Below, piece after piece: positions 1-5,409 of a stretch of 12,731 bases of DNA. The notes beneath the pieces are model-generated. The model had not been told where the DNA came from. It saw only the letters and a program-made list of their open reading frames with translations, and did no database searches. Position 1 is the stretch's first letter; the number at the start of each line of letters is the position of its first letter. A program made the translations under genes and the position numbers. This stretch comes from Geobacteraceae bacterium (GTDB taxonomy: Bacteria; Desulfobacterota; Desulfuromonadia; Geobacterales; Geobacteraceae), in NCBI GenBank assembly GCA_012797715.1, contig JAAZOO010000221.1, positions 1-12,731 of the forward strand, in the 5' to 3' direction.

Positions 1-817
1 CCACGCGATCCGCATCCGGCGCCCCCACGTAGTCGACCAGGTTGTACCGGCGGCCCGTGATCCCGGCGAACTTATCCATCTCCTCCTGGACAATCTGCGG
101 CGTTGCCAGGTAGTATTTGTTGACGGTCTCGCGCCCCTGGAAATAGACGTCCGGGTTCTGGGACGACCCCCGCAGTACCGGACGATCCGGAGAAAGCGCC
201 CTGGATCGGTGCGCGACGATCAAATCGTCGTCGAGCATGGCACGCATGTCGTCGAAGGTTAGTTCTTCCACCTTCTGAATCTCGTGGGAGGTGCGGAAGC
301 CGTCAAAGAAATGGAGAAACGGTACGCGGGAGCGGAGAGTCGCAGCCTGGGAGATAAGCGCGAAGTCCATGACCTCCTGCACGTTATTGGAGCAGAGCAT
401 CGCCCAGCCGGTGGACCGGCAGGCCATGACGTCCGAGTGGTCGCCGAAAATGGAGAGCGCCTGGGCGGCAATGGCGCGCGCCGACACGTGGAAGACGGTG
501 GAGGTAAGCTCCCCCGCAATCTTGAACATGTTCGGGATCATGAGGAGCAGCCCCTGACTCGCGGTGAATGTTGTTGTCAGGGCTCCCGCCTGCAGAGCGC
601 CGTGAACGGCTCCGGCCGCGCCCCCTTCGGATTGCATTTCCGTTACCAGCGGTACGGTGCCCCAGATGTTTTTTTCTCCTCTGGCACTCTTGTCATCGGA
701 GATTTCACCCATTACCGATGAGGGGGTAATGGGATAGATCGCGATTACTTCGTTGGTGGCATGGGCTACATGGGCTGCAGCGGTGTTACCATCGATCGTA
801 ACCATTTTGCGCTTCAT
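1..817 (-). CDS. nifJ: Pyruvate:ferredoxin (flavodoxin) oxidoreductase, N-terminal part, cut by window edge
   Basis: The reading frame is open from an ATG at 817 to the left edge, giving 272 N-terminal residues of a protein normally near 1,200. The family oxidatively decarboxylates pyruvate with CoA to acetyl-CoA and CO2, passing electrons to ferredoxin or flavodoxin; it is cytoplasmic, uses thiamine diphosphate and iron-sulfur clusters, and can also work in the CO2-fixing direction. The visible part is domain I: an early YPITPSSVMGE motif (residues 28-38), TEMQSEGGAAGAVHGAL (59-75), TASQGLLLMIPNM (85-97) and HVSARAIAAQALSIFGDHSD (110-129). Thr31, Glu64 and Arg114 fall at the positions of the pyruvate and thiamine contacts known from the Desulfovibrio africanus enzyme. 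The start is supported by a strong AAGGAGGAG site at about 824-833. It follows recR in the same direction after 96 bases holding two hairpins; I see no clear promoter of its own. The iron-sulfur and thiamine-binding regions lie outside the window, so completeness cannot be judged. Confidence 0.94.
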   Translation of the reverse strand, partial: MKRKMVTIDGNTAAAHVAHATNEVIAIYPITPSSVMGEISDDKSARGEKNIWGTVPLVTEMQSEGGAAGAVHGALQAGALTTTFTASQGLLLMIPNMFKIAGELTSTVFHVSARAIAAQALSIFGDHSDVMACRSTGWAMLCSNNVQEVMDFALISQAATLRSRVPFLHFFDGFRTSHEIQKVEELTFDDMRAMLDDDLIVAHRSRALSPDRPVLRGSSQNPDVYFQGRETVNKYYLATPQIVQEEMDKFAGITGRRYNLVDYVGAPDADRV

Positions 818-844
818 GCAAGAACTCCTCCTTGAGTCGCTGTT

Positions 845-896
845 ATGACCGCCTTGCGGTCATTTTCGGTTTCTACGGCCGAATCGGCCGTTAGAA
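845..896. repeat. Two adjacent hairpins between recR and nifJ
   Basis: Two inverted repeats sit back to back. The first, 845-863, is ATGACCGC / GCGGTCAT, a perfect 8-bp stem with a 3-base loop. The second, 871-896, pairs TTCTACGGCCG with CGGCCGTTAGAA through 11 pairs with one bulged T at 891 and a 3-base loop. Neither is followed by a T-run on the minus strand, so they are not classical intrinsic terminators. The first ends about 12 bases before the nifJ ribosome binding site, so an mRNA-processing or stability role in the nifJ leader is possible. This is inference from position only. Confidence 0.5.
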
Positions 897-913
897 CCGG
901 AATCCGGGGTCTA

Positions 914-1507
914 CTACAGCTCGTTGCGCCCCTCCAGTGCCCTCTGCACCGTGGCTACGTCCACATACTCCAGGTCGCCGCCGATGGGCATGCCATGGGC
1001 AAGCCGGGTTACTTTTATTCCGAGAGGTTTGATGAGGCCGCTCAGGTACAGGGCCGTCGCCTCCCCCTCCACGGTGAAATTGGTGGCAAGAACGATCTCC
1101 CGGACCGGGGAACCCTGGAGACGCCGTACCAATTCCGCAATCTTGAGATCCGACGGCATAATGCCGTTCAATGGCGAAAGGGCGCCGTGCAGGACATGAT
1201 ATCTGCCGCGAAAGGCACCGCTTCGCTCAATGGCCAGGAGGTCCTGAGGCTCCTCCACGACACAAATGACGTCACCGTCTCTTTCGCTGCTACAGATGCA
1301 GCAGGGATCATCCTCGGTAATGCCGAAACAGAGTGAGCAGAATCCTACCCTTTCAGAAACGTCCCGCAGGCTGTCAGCGAGATCCCTTCCCATCCTGGGT
1401 GATCTCAGAATATGGAAAGCAAGCCTGAGCGCCGTTCTTTCTCCAATGCCGGGAAGCTTTTTCAATTCCCCGACGAGCCGTGTCAGGGATGGGGAAAAAT
1501 GTATCAT
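914..1507 (-). CDS. recR: Recombination mediator protein RecR
   Basis: A complete 197-residue RecR, the usual length. With RecO (and RecF) it helps load RecA onto gaps coated with single-strand binding protein during recombinational repair; it acts in the cytoplasm as a ring-shaped clamp on DNA. Visible in order: a helix-hairpin-helix region (ELKKLPGIGERTALRLAFHIL, about 14-34, starting after PSLTRLVG), a four-cysteine zinc finger (Cys57, Cys60, Cys69, Cys72), a Toprim domain from about residue 78 containing VVEEPQDL, and the conserved end RLAHGMPIGGDLEYVD (168-183). The ATG at 1507 puts the family's normal N-terminus first, but no good ribosome binding site lies at the usual distance: an AGAGG is about 19 bases upstream. 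It is separated from ybaB by a terminator and an AT-rich gap, so it probably has its own promoter, and it may read through into nifJ. Confidence 0.97.
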   Translation of the reverse strand: MIHFSPSLTRLVGELKKLPGIGERTALRLAFHILRSPRMGRDLADSLRDVSERVGFCSLCFGITEDDPCCICSSERDGDVICVVEEPQDLLAIERSGAFRGRYHVLHGALSPLNGIMPSDLKIAELVRRLQGSPVREIVLATNFTVEGEATALYLSGLIKPLGIKVTRLAHGMPIGGDLEYVDVATVQRALEGRNEL

Positions 1508-1582
1508 ATTTGAAATGAGAATATAACCTCTTTTTTTAAGAAAAATAAAAGGTGTCCGTCATTTTTTAAATTCACTAAAACG

Positions 1583-1694
1583 CCCCTGTTTTTGTGATGA
1601 ATTTTGAAATATAACAGTTTTCTATAAGTAGTTAAAGCATTAAATTCGAAGCGGCCGGACCGGTCGGCCCTCCCACCAAAAAACGAAACAGGGG
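1583..1694. repeat. Inverted pair CCCCTGTTT / AAACAGGGG bracketing the recR promoter candidate
   Basis: CCCCTGTTT at 1583-1591 is matched by AAACAGGGG at 1686-1694. The arms are 94 bases apart and enclose both the candidate recR promoter and a GC-rich dyad (GGCCG ... CGGCC, about 1652-1668). The stretch from about 1508 to 1650 is strikingly AT-rich for this genome. The pair could be an operator pair, the remains of a small inserted element, or chance; nothing here decides. Confidence 0.3.
1608..1636 (-). promoter_or_regulatory. Candidate sigma-70-type promoter for recR
   Basis: On the minus strand TTTAAC (1636-1631) and TATATT (1613-1608) are spaced by 17 bases, and a TG lies one base before the -10 hexamer (extended -10). 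It lies about 95 bases upstream of the recR ATG, downstream of the terminator that follows ybaB, where recR would need a promoter. A second TATATT with a poor -35 lies about 17 bases upstream of the ATG and would give a nearly leaderless message. In AT-rich DNA such matches are easy to find, hence modest confidence. Confidence 0.4.
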
Positions 1695-1758
1695 TGATCC
1701 GAAAGAACCGAAGGATGTCGCCTGCTGCCGAAACCAGGATCGACGATTTTTCCGGCAC

Positions 1759-1816
1759 GTGCATACAAAAACGGTCCGCGATGTCTTCACCCCTCGCGGA
1801 CCGTTTTTGTATGCAC
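1759..1816. terminator. Two-way intrinsic terminator after ybaB, 22-bp perfect stem
   Basis: The arms at 1759-1780 and 1795-1816 are perfect reverse complements (22 bp) around a 14-base loop. The inner part is GC-rich (ACGGTCCGCG / CGCGGACCGT), flanked by five A's on one side and five T's on the other, so a hairpin plus U-run is formed in either direction of transcription. The arms extend outward as GTGCATAC / GTATGCAC, and a further TCCG / CGGA pair (1751-1754, 1818-1821) can form beyond a small internal loop. It starts 42 bases past the ybaB stop and should end the dnaX-ybaB transcript, cutting recR off from it. Confidence 0.75.
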
Positions 1817-1858
1817 ACGGAAAGGAATGCCTTTCCCGACAGACCCCATCGATACTTT

Positions 1859-2173
1859 TCAGAAAAGCCCCGGGATGCTGAGGCCTCCCGTTATCTTGCC
1901 CATCTCGGCGGCCACGTCCTCCTGAACCTTCCTGAGGGCCTCGTTAACAGCCGCCATGACCATATCCTGGAGCAGTTCCACATCTTCAGGGTCAACAGCA
2001 TCCTTGCGGATTGTCAGGGACAGAACCTGGTTCTTTCCATTCACCACAGCCGTTACGGCTCCGCCTCCGGCGGTTGCTTCCGCGGTCCGGTGCGCGGCTT
2101 CCTCTTGAAGGCGCGCCATCTTCTGTTGCATCATCTGGGCCTGTTTCATTATCTGCGCTAAACCCTTTGACAT
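1859..2173 (-). CDS. ybaB: YbaB/EbfC family nucleoid-associated protein
   Basis: A complete 104-residue protein of the YbaB/EbfC family, small dimeric DNA-binding proteins that coat the nucleoid; the gene is very widely found beside dnaX and recR. The sequence has the family's order: an N-terminal helix rich in Met and Gln (QIMKQAQMMQQKMARLQEE, residues 7-25), a beta region with Gly-rich AGGGAVTAVVNGKNQVLSL (35-53), and a C-terminal helix DMVMAAVNEALRKVQED (70-86) ending in GGLSIPGLF. Its ATG shares one base with the dnaX stop (TGATG at 2175-2171), and the ribosome binding site AAGGAGG lies inside the last codons of dnaX, so translation is probably coupled to dnaX. A two-way terminator follows. 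The specific DNA role in this organism is inferred from the family. Confidence 0.96.
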   Translation of the reverse strand: MSKGLAQIMKQAQMMQQKMARLQEEAAHRTAEATAGGGAVTAVVNGKNQVLSLTIRKDAVDPEDVELLQDMVMAAVNEALRKVQEDVAAEMGKITGGLSIPGLF

Positions 2174-3861
2174 CAGTCCTTAACCTCCTTGGTATCCGTT
2201 TTCTGCCGTATCTCTTCAATCTCATCAATCTCGCCGCCGAAGATATTCAGAGCGGCGGATACTACCTCATTTTTTCGTGCGGCTTCCTCCAAGGCACGGT
2301 GCCGGCTTGCCGTCTCACGGTTTTTTTTTTCGCGTACGCTTGCCGGGAGATCGCGCGCCTCTCCTGACACAGGGGTCACCCGGACCACGGGAGAAGATTT
2401 CCAGTATCTGCCGGCCATTTCCGCAAGAGAGGTCAACGATTCCTCGTCCTCAAGACATGCGAGATGGAATGAACCGGCAGGAAACCCTATTTCCACGCAT
2501 TCAGCCGTGAAACGGAGCGGTCGGCCATGCTCAAGAATCGCGCCGAGTCTCTTTCTTTCCCCAGCAACGAAAGAGACGAATCCGGCCCACCCCTCCCGGG
2601 CCTGACCCGAACCGCCGGAAGCGGGAGGAGAAACGCGGGCTGGAGTGCGAGGCTCTTCAAGCGCAACCGGCGCATCGACCCGCGCAGTGCGCGCCGGCTT
2701 TCCGTGAACGGCACTCCCTGCTCCGCGCTCAAGGGCCTTCAGGCGCTCTAAGATGTCCCCTACCGGGACAACGGGAACAAGGGTGCACATCTTCAGGAGG
2801 GCAAGTTCCAGAATCAGCCTGGTGAAACCTGATACAGCCATCTCGGCTTCAGCTTTCAGCAAAATCGAGAGGTGCCTCCGTACATCTTCCAGAGTCACGG
2901 CATCCGCCTGGTGCCTGATCTCTTCCAGCTCCCCTTCGGCGACATCAAGGAGTTCGGAAGGGGCTTGGGTTACCTTGATTACGGTCAGGTTCCGGAAATG
3001 TTCAATGAGCTCCTGGCAGAACTGCCGCATACTGTAGCCGCAGGAATCAACCCTCGCCACAATGTCGAGCGCAGCGCGACAGTCCCGGGAAAAGACGGTG
3101 CGGGAGGTTTCCGTCAGAAGCCGCCTGTCTACGACACCCAGGATGCCGAGAACCTCATCATCTCCGACCTCATCGCCGCAAAACGCCAGCACCTGATCGA
3201 GAGTGGAAAGGGAATCGCGCAGACTGCCGTCACCCTTGCGGGCAATGGCCGTCAGGGAGGCATCGCTTACAGTGACATTCTCCTGACGAACGATAGTACG
3301 CAAATGGTCGACTATCTTCGGGAGAGGAATGCGCTTGAAGTCAAAACGCTGGCAACGGGAAAGGATGGTAATGGGAACCTTGTGGGGCTCAGTCGTGGCG
3401 AAAATGAACTTCACATGGGGAGGCGGCTCCTCCAGGGTCTTGAGAAGAGCGTTGAAGGCGCTTGTGGAAAGCATGTGCACTTCATCGATGATGAAGATCT
3501 TGAAACGGCACCGGGAGGGAAGATACTTGATGTTCTCTCGCAGTTCCCGGATATCCTCGACGCCGGTATTGGACGCCCCGTCGATTTCAAAGACGTCGGC
3601 GGAGTTGCCGGTGGTTATTTCGTCGCAGGCCGGACAGTTATTGCAGGGTTCCGCCACCGGGCCCCGCTCGCACTGGAGCGCCTTGGCAAGAATCCTCGCC
3701 GCGCTCGTCTTACCGACGCCCCGGGCGCCGGTAAACAGAAAAGCATGGGCGACCCTGCCGGATAGGATGGCATTCTGCAAGGTCCGGCACACATGTTCCT
3801 GACCAATGAGGTCACCGAACGTCTGCGGCCGCCATTTTCTCGCTAAGACAAGGTACGACAA
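2173..3861 (-). CDS. dnaX: DNA polymerase III subunit gamma/tau (DnaX), TTG start
   Basis: The clamp-loader ATPase of the replisome, which loads the sliding clamp and, as tau, tethers polymerase and helicase. I choose the TTG at 3861: it gives MSYLVLARKWRPQTF, the canonical family N-terminus, in a 562-residue protein. The in-frame ATG at 3981 adds 40 unrelated residues and lies inside the SRP RNA. A GAGG about 11 bases upstream is a modest ribosome binding site. Seen in order: Walker A GARGVGKTS (45-53), zinc-binding Cys64, Cys73, Cys76, Cys79, Walker B IIDEVHML (124-131), sensor ATTEP (155-159), the arginine-finger LSRC (167-170), a poorly conserved linker rich in Pro, Gly and charge, and a conserved-looking tail ending VSAALNIFGGEIDEI. 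Codons 511-514 contain ten consecutive A's (see the slippage site). The stop overlaps the ybaB start by one base. It lies downstream of tRNA-Ser and SRP RNA on the same strand. Confidence 0.95.
   Translation of the reverse strand: MSYLVLARKWRPQTFGDLIGQEHVCRTLQNAILSGRVAHAFLFTGARGVGKTSAARILAKALQCERGPVAEPCNNCPACDEITTGNSADVFEIDGASNTGVEDIRELRENIKYLPSRCRFKIFIIDEVHMLSTSAFNALLKTLEEPPPHVKFIFATTEPHKVPITILSRCQRFDFKRIPLPKIVDHLRTIVRQENVTVSDASLTAIARKGDGSLRDSLSTLDQVLAFCGDEVGDDEVLGILGVVDRRLLTETSRTVFSRDCRAALDIVARVDSCGYSMRQFCQELIEHFRNLTVIKVTQAPSELLDVAEGELEEIRHQADAVTLEDVRRHLSILLKAEAEMAVSGFTRLILELALLKMCTLVPVVPVGDILERLKALERGAGSAVHGKPARTARVDAPVALEEPRTPARVSPPASGGSGQAREGWAGFVSFVAGERKRLGAILEHGRPLRFTAECVEIGFPAGSFHLACLEDEESLTSLAEMAGRYWKSSPVVRVTPVSGEARDLPASVREKKNRETASRHRALEEAARKNEVVSAALNIFGGEIDEIEEIRQKTDTKEVKD
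2315..2331 (-). other. A10 slippage candidate in dnaX with immediate -1 frame stop
   Basis: Codons 511-514 of dnaX read GAA AAA AAA AAC, a run of ten A's (complement of 2321-2330). A -1 ribosomal slip, or insertion of one extra A by RNA polymerase, gives ...E-K-K-K-P then TGA at 2317-2315. The product would be 515 residues, losing the final 48-49. In Thermus and E. coli, A-runs in dnaX are known to produce the short gamma form. Here the run lies much nearer the C-terminus, so the short form would lose only the tail. A short GC-rich hairpin can form just downstream. Whether slippage happens is not visible from DNA. Confidence 0.4.
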
Positions 3862-3940
3862 AGGTTGCTGCGCCTCATTACTCAGGTTGTCTTCGGCTGT
3901 TGATGCTGAAGGAAGCGGGACGGGAAGGCGATACCGATCC

Positions 3941-4072
3941 TTTACGGCCATGACTGATAGCTGGGCTGCCCCGCGGCACACGGCGGGGGTTACTGCCGCT
4001 GCTTCCTTCCGGACCTGACGGGGTTCATAACCTTCCGTTGCGCGGGACCCAGCTATCAGTCATGGCCGTAAA
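3941..4072. repeat. 25-bp perfect inverted repeat closing the SRP RNA
   Basis: The arms 3941-3965 and 4048-4072 are perfect reverse complements over 25 bases (TTTACGGCCATGACTGATAG... and its mirror). In the minus-strand RNA they form the long basal stem of the SRP RNA, pairing its 5' and 3' ends. The stem extends clearly beyond the conserved SRP core and may be an extended stem of the precursor. Confidence 0.85.
3958..4056 (-). ncRNA. ffs: Bacterial small signal recognition particle RNA (4.5S RNA)
   Basis: The RNA part of the signal recognition particle, which binds Ffh and targets nascent membrane proteins to the Sec machinery. On the minus strand, bases 4024 to 3997 contain the nearly invariant apical hairpin GTCAGGTCCGGAAGGAAGCA with its GGAA tetraloop, preceded by GAACCCC and followed by GCGGCAG and TAACCCC, as in other small SRP RNAs. 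The outer parts pair into one long rod. Ends were placed by analogy with the usual ~100-base small form; the pairing continues outward to 4072 and 3941, so the transcript or precursor could be longer. It sits between tRNA-Ser and dnaX on the same strand. No clear terminator follows it, so read-through into dnaX is likely. Confidence 0.93.
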
Positions 4073-4139
4073 ACACGAAACAGGCACTACCCGTTTCAAG
4101 GCGCCGATACTCGGTCACCCGTGTCCCGGGTACTGCCTG
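4067..4139 (-). terminator. Possible terminator hairpin between tRNA-Ser and SRP RNA
   Basis: On the minus strand CAGGCAGTACCCG (4139-4127) pairs with CGGGTAGTGCCTG (4093-4081), 12 of 13 positions with one G-G mismatch, around a 33-base loop. It is followed by TTTCGTGTTTT. This resembles a weak intrinsic terminator or processing structure for the tRNA transcript, and it could also overlap the SRP RNA promoter. The long loop and broken T-run make it uncertain. Confidence 0.33.
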
Positions 4140-4173
4140 CCTATCTGAAAAGCAGTGATTTGTGGCGTAAATA

Positions 4174-4264
4174 TGGCGGAGAGAGAGGGATTTGAACCCT
4201 CGGTGCGCTATTAACGCACACACGATTTCCAGTCGTGCTCCTTCAGCCGCTCGGACATCTCTCC
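4174..4264 (-). tRNA. tRNA-Ser (anticodon GGA), CCA encoded
   Basis: A complete class II tRNA of 91 bases on the minus strand. Acceptor arms GGAGAGA (4264-4258) and TCTCTCC (4184-4178) pair fully; the discriminator is G at 4177 and CCA is encoded at 4176-4174. The anticodon stem CACGA/TCGTG holds the loop CTGGAAA, so the anticodon is GGA, reading UCC and UCU. The long variable arm (TGTGCG ... CGCACC) is typical of serine tRNA, and the T arm is GAGGG-TTCAAAT-CCCTC. It is the first gene of the minus-strand run leading to SRP RNA and dnaX. Confidence 0.98.
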
Positions 4265-4274
4265 GTGAACGGGA

Positions 4275-4304
4275 AATATATATGAACCATCGACGGCTTG
4301 TAAA
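4275..4304 (-). promoter_or_regulatory. Promoter of tRNA-Ser
   Basis: On the minus strand TTTACA (4304-4299) and TATATT (4280-4275) are spaced by 18 bases; an overlapping TATATA gives a 16-base spacing. The expected start falls just before the tRNA 5' end. A run of nine A's directly upstream (about 4306-4314) resembles an UP element, as expected for a stable-RNA promoter. Confidence 0.6.
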
Positions 4305-4369
4305 GTTTTTTTTTCTTCTGCAGCACGGCAGTTCCAGCCCCATCCGCGGGCGGGGTCTCCGTCTTTTCA

Positions 4370-4398
4370 TTGCCTAATATCGGCAAAAGAATTATCCT
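4370..4398 (+). promoter_or_regulatory. Candidate promoter of the OmpH-like gene
   Basis: TTGCCT (4370-4375) and TATCCT (4393-4398) are spaced by 17 bases, about 70 bases upstream of the chaperone ATG. Both hexamers are partial matches to the sigma-70 consensus (4 of 6 each). It would diverge from the tRNA-Ser promoter. Confidence 0.35.
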
Positions 4399-4468
4399 GT
4401 ACACAGTCTGCACTATTTCCCGGGTGGAGCGGCTGACCTCAACCCGCTCCCGGAAAGAAGGTACTTCC

Positions 4469-5122
4469 ATGAAAAAATGCATTTCCTCATTGATGGTTGC
4501 CACCCTTGCCGCACTTTTTACAGCATCGGCATGGGCGGAGGAACCCGCGGCGCCGCCCGCTTCAAAGGCCGCTCCTCCCGTATCCGCGCCAACCGCCGAA
4601 ACGCAATCAACGGTATCGGCACCGGCGGCGCCGCTCCCCCTCTCCCCTTCAAAAGTGGAGCAAGCGGTCAAAATTGGATACGTGGATATGGCTAAAATAG
4701 CCAGCGACTCGGCTCCAGGCAAAGCCGTGCAGAAAGAAATCAAGGCCAGGACGGACAAATATCAGTCCCAGATCAAGACGAAAGAGAAACAGCTAGAAAA
4801 ACTGAAAAAGACCATCGAAGCACAGGCGGCAACCCTTTCACCGCAACAACGGGAAGCAAAGGCAAAGGAATTCCAGAAAAATATAGATGAGTACCGGAAA
4901 CTGGTCATCAAGGCAGACAAGGACGTAAGCACCTTGCAGGAGAAGCTTCTTGGCGAACTCTACACATCTGTTGAAAAAGCAGCAGGCGACTACGGGAAAA
5001 CCAACGGCTTCGCGGCGGTGGTCATGAAGAAAGAACTTCTCTATTCCGCTGAAACCGCTGAAGTCAAAGACCTCACGGCCGAAATCATCAAGCTCGTTGA
5101 AAGCCGTCAGTCAAAAAAATAG
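4469..5122 (+). CDS. ompH: OmpH/Skp family periplasmic chaperone
   Basis: A 217-residue secreted protein of the OmpH (Skp) family, trimeric periplasmic chaperones that hold unfolded outer-membrane proteins on the way from Sec to the BAM complex. The start ATG at 4469 has an AAGAAGG site 8 bases upstream and begins a clear signal peptide (Lys-Lys, a hydrophobic stretch to about residue 21, likely cut after Ala-Trp-Ala23). A spacer rich in Ala and Pro (24-62) follows, then the OmpH domain: a short strand VKIGYVDMAKI (67-77), a long lysine- and glutamate-rich helical pair (about 85-175, the tentacle coiled coil) and the closing FAAVVMKKELLYS...DLTAEIIKLV (181-210). Skp genes usually sit between bamA and lpxD; this one stands alone, so it may be an extra copy with a special client. 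The low-complexity spacer is longer than in E. coli Skp. Family assignment is firm; client and necessity are inferred. Confidence 0.92.
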   Translation: MKKCISSLMVATLAALFTASAWAEEPAAPPASKAAPPVSAPTAETQSTVSAPAAPLPLSPSKVEQAVKIGYVDMAKIASDSAPGKAVQKEIKARTDKYQSQIKTKEKQLEKLKKTIEAQAATLSPQQREAKAKEFQKNIDEYRKLVIKADKDVSTLQEKLLGELYTSVEKAAGDYGKTNGFAAVVMKKELLYSAETAEVKDLTAEIIKLVESRQSKK

Positions 5123-5409
5123 GCCAAGCCTGAACAACCTCATGGCTGGCTTCCTGACGGCCGCCTCCCTCCACAGACCTCACAGCTGTCCCGGGAACTC
5201 TTTCGCCCCGCCACCATTGACAAGAAGACAGAACAAACTACCCTTGTCATCAGGGGGCGGGGTGAAATTGCACGGTATCTTTCCATTGCCGGACCGGACC
5301 ATGCTTCCCCGGCGGCCTCATCTTTCGGATTGCATTCCGGCACAACCCCATCAGCAGAGAGAATTCCTTCCAGTTCACGGTCCGGCATTCAGTACACAAG
5401 GAGTCAGGC
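5123..5409. other. 287-base gap between the OmpH-like and rhodanese-ferritin genes
   Basis: No convincing gene is visible on either strand. Just past the OmpH-like stop a nested structure can form: GCCGTCAG (5103-5110) with CTGACGGC (5154-5161) around an inner hairpin (5123-5130 with 5144-5150, one bulge). It has no T-run, so it is a weak terminator at best. Further on, TGACAAG (5218-5224) and CTTGTCA (5243-5249) form a 7-bp inverted repeat; its left arm overlaps a perfect -35-like TTGACA (5217-5222), but no good -10 follows. This could be an operator for the downstream gene. Confidence 0.4.

Noticed and set aside
1759..1816. Reading the long inverted repeat as a CRISPR unit or transposon end
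   Set aside because: There is a single hairpin with a short loop, no repeated units, no target duplication and no transposase; A- and T-runs flanking a GC core fit a two-way terminator.
1504..1818. A 104-codon minus-strand frame in the ybaB-recR gap
   Set aside because: It starts in the terminator arm, runs through AT-rich DNA and has no family resemblance or ribosome binding site.
2872..3765. A 297-codon open frame on the plus strand opposite dnaX
   Set aside because: A shadow of dnaX: no ribosome binding site and no recognisable domain.
3862..3981. 40-residue N-terminal extension of DnaX from an ATG at 3981
   Set aside because: Its start lies inside the SRP RNA and the extension resembles nothing in DnaX, while TTG 3861 gives the canonical N-terminus.
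4370..4468. Earlier in-frame ATG for the OmpH-like gene
   Set aside because: It would put 33 residues in front of a clear signal peptide and has no ribosome binding site; the region looks like promoter and leader.
5140..5388. An 82-codon minus-strand frame in the gap after the OmpH-like gene
   Set aside because: No ribosome binding site, no family resemblance, and other frames overlap it.
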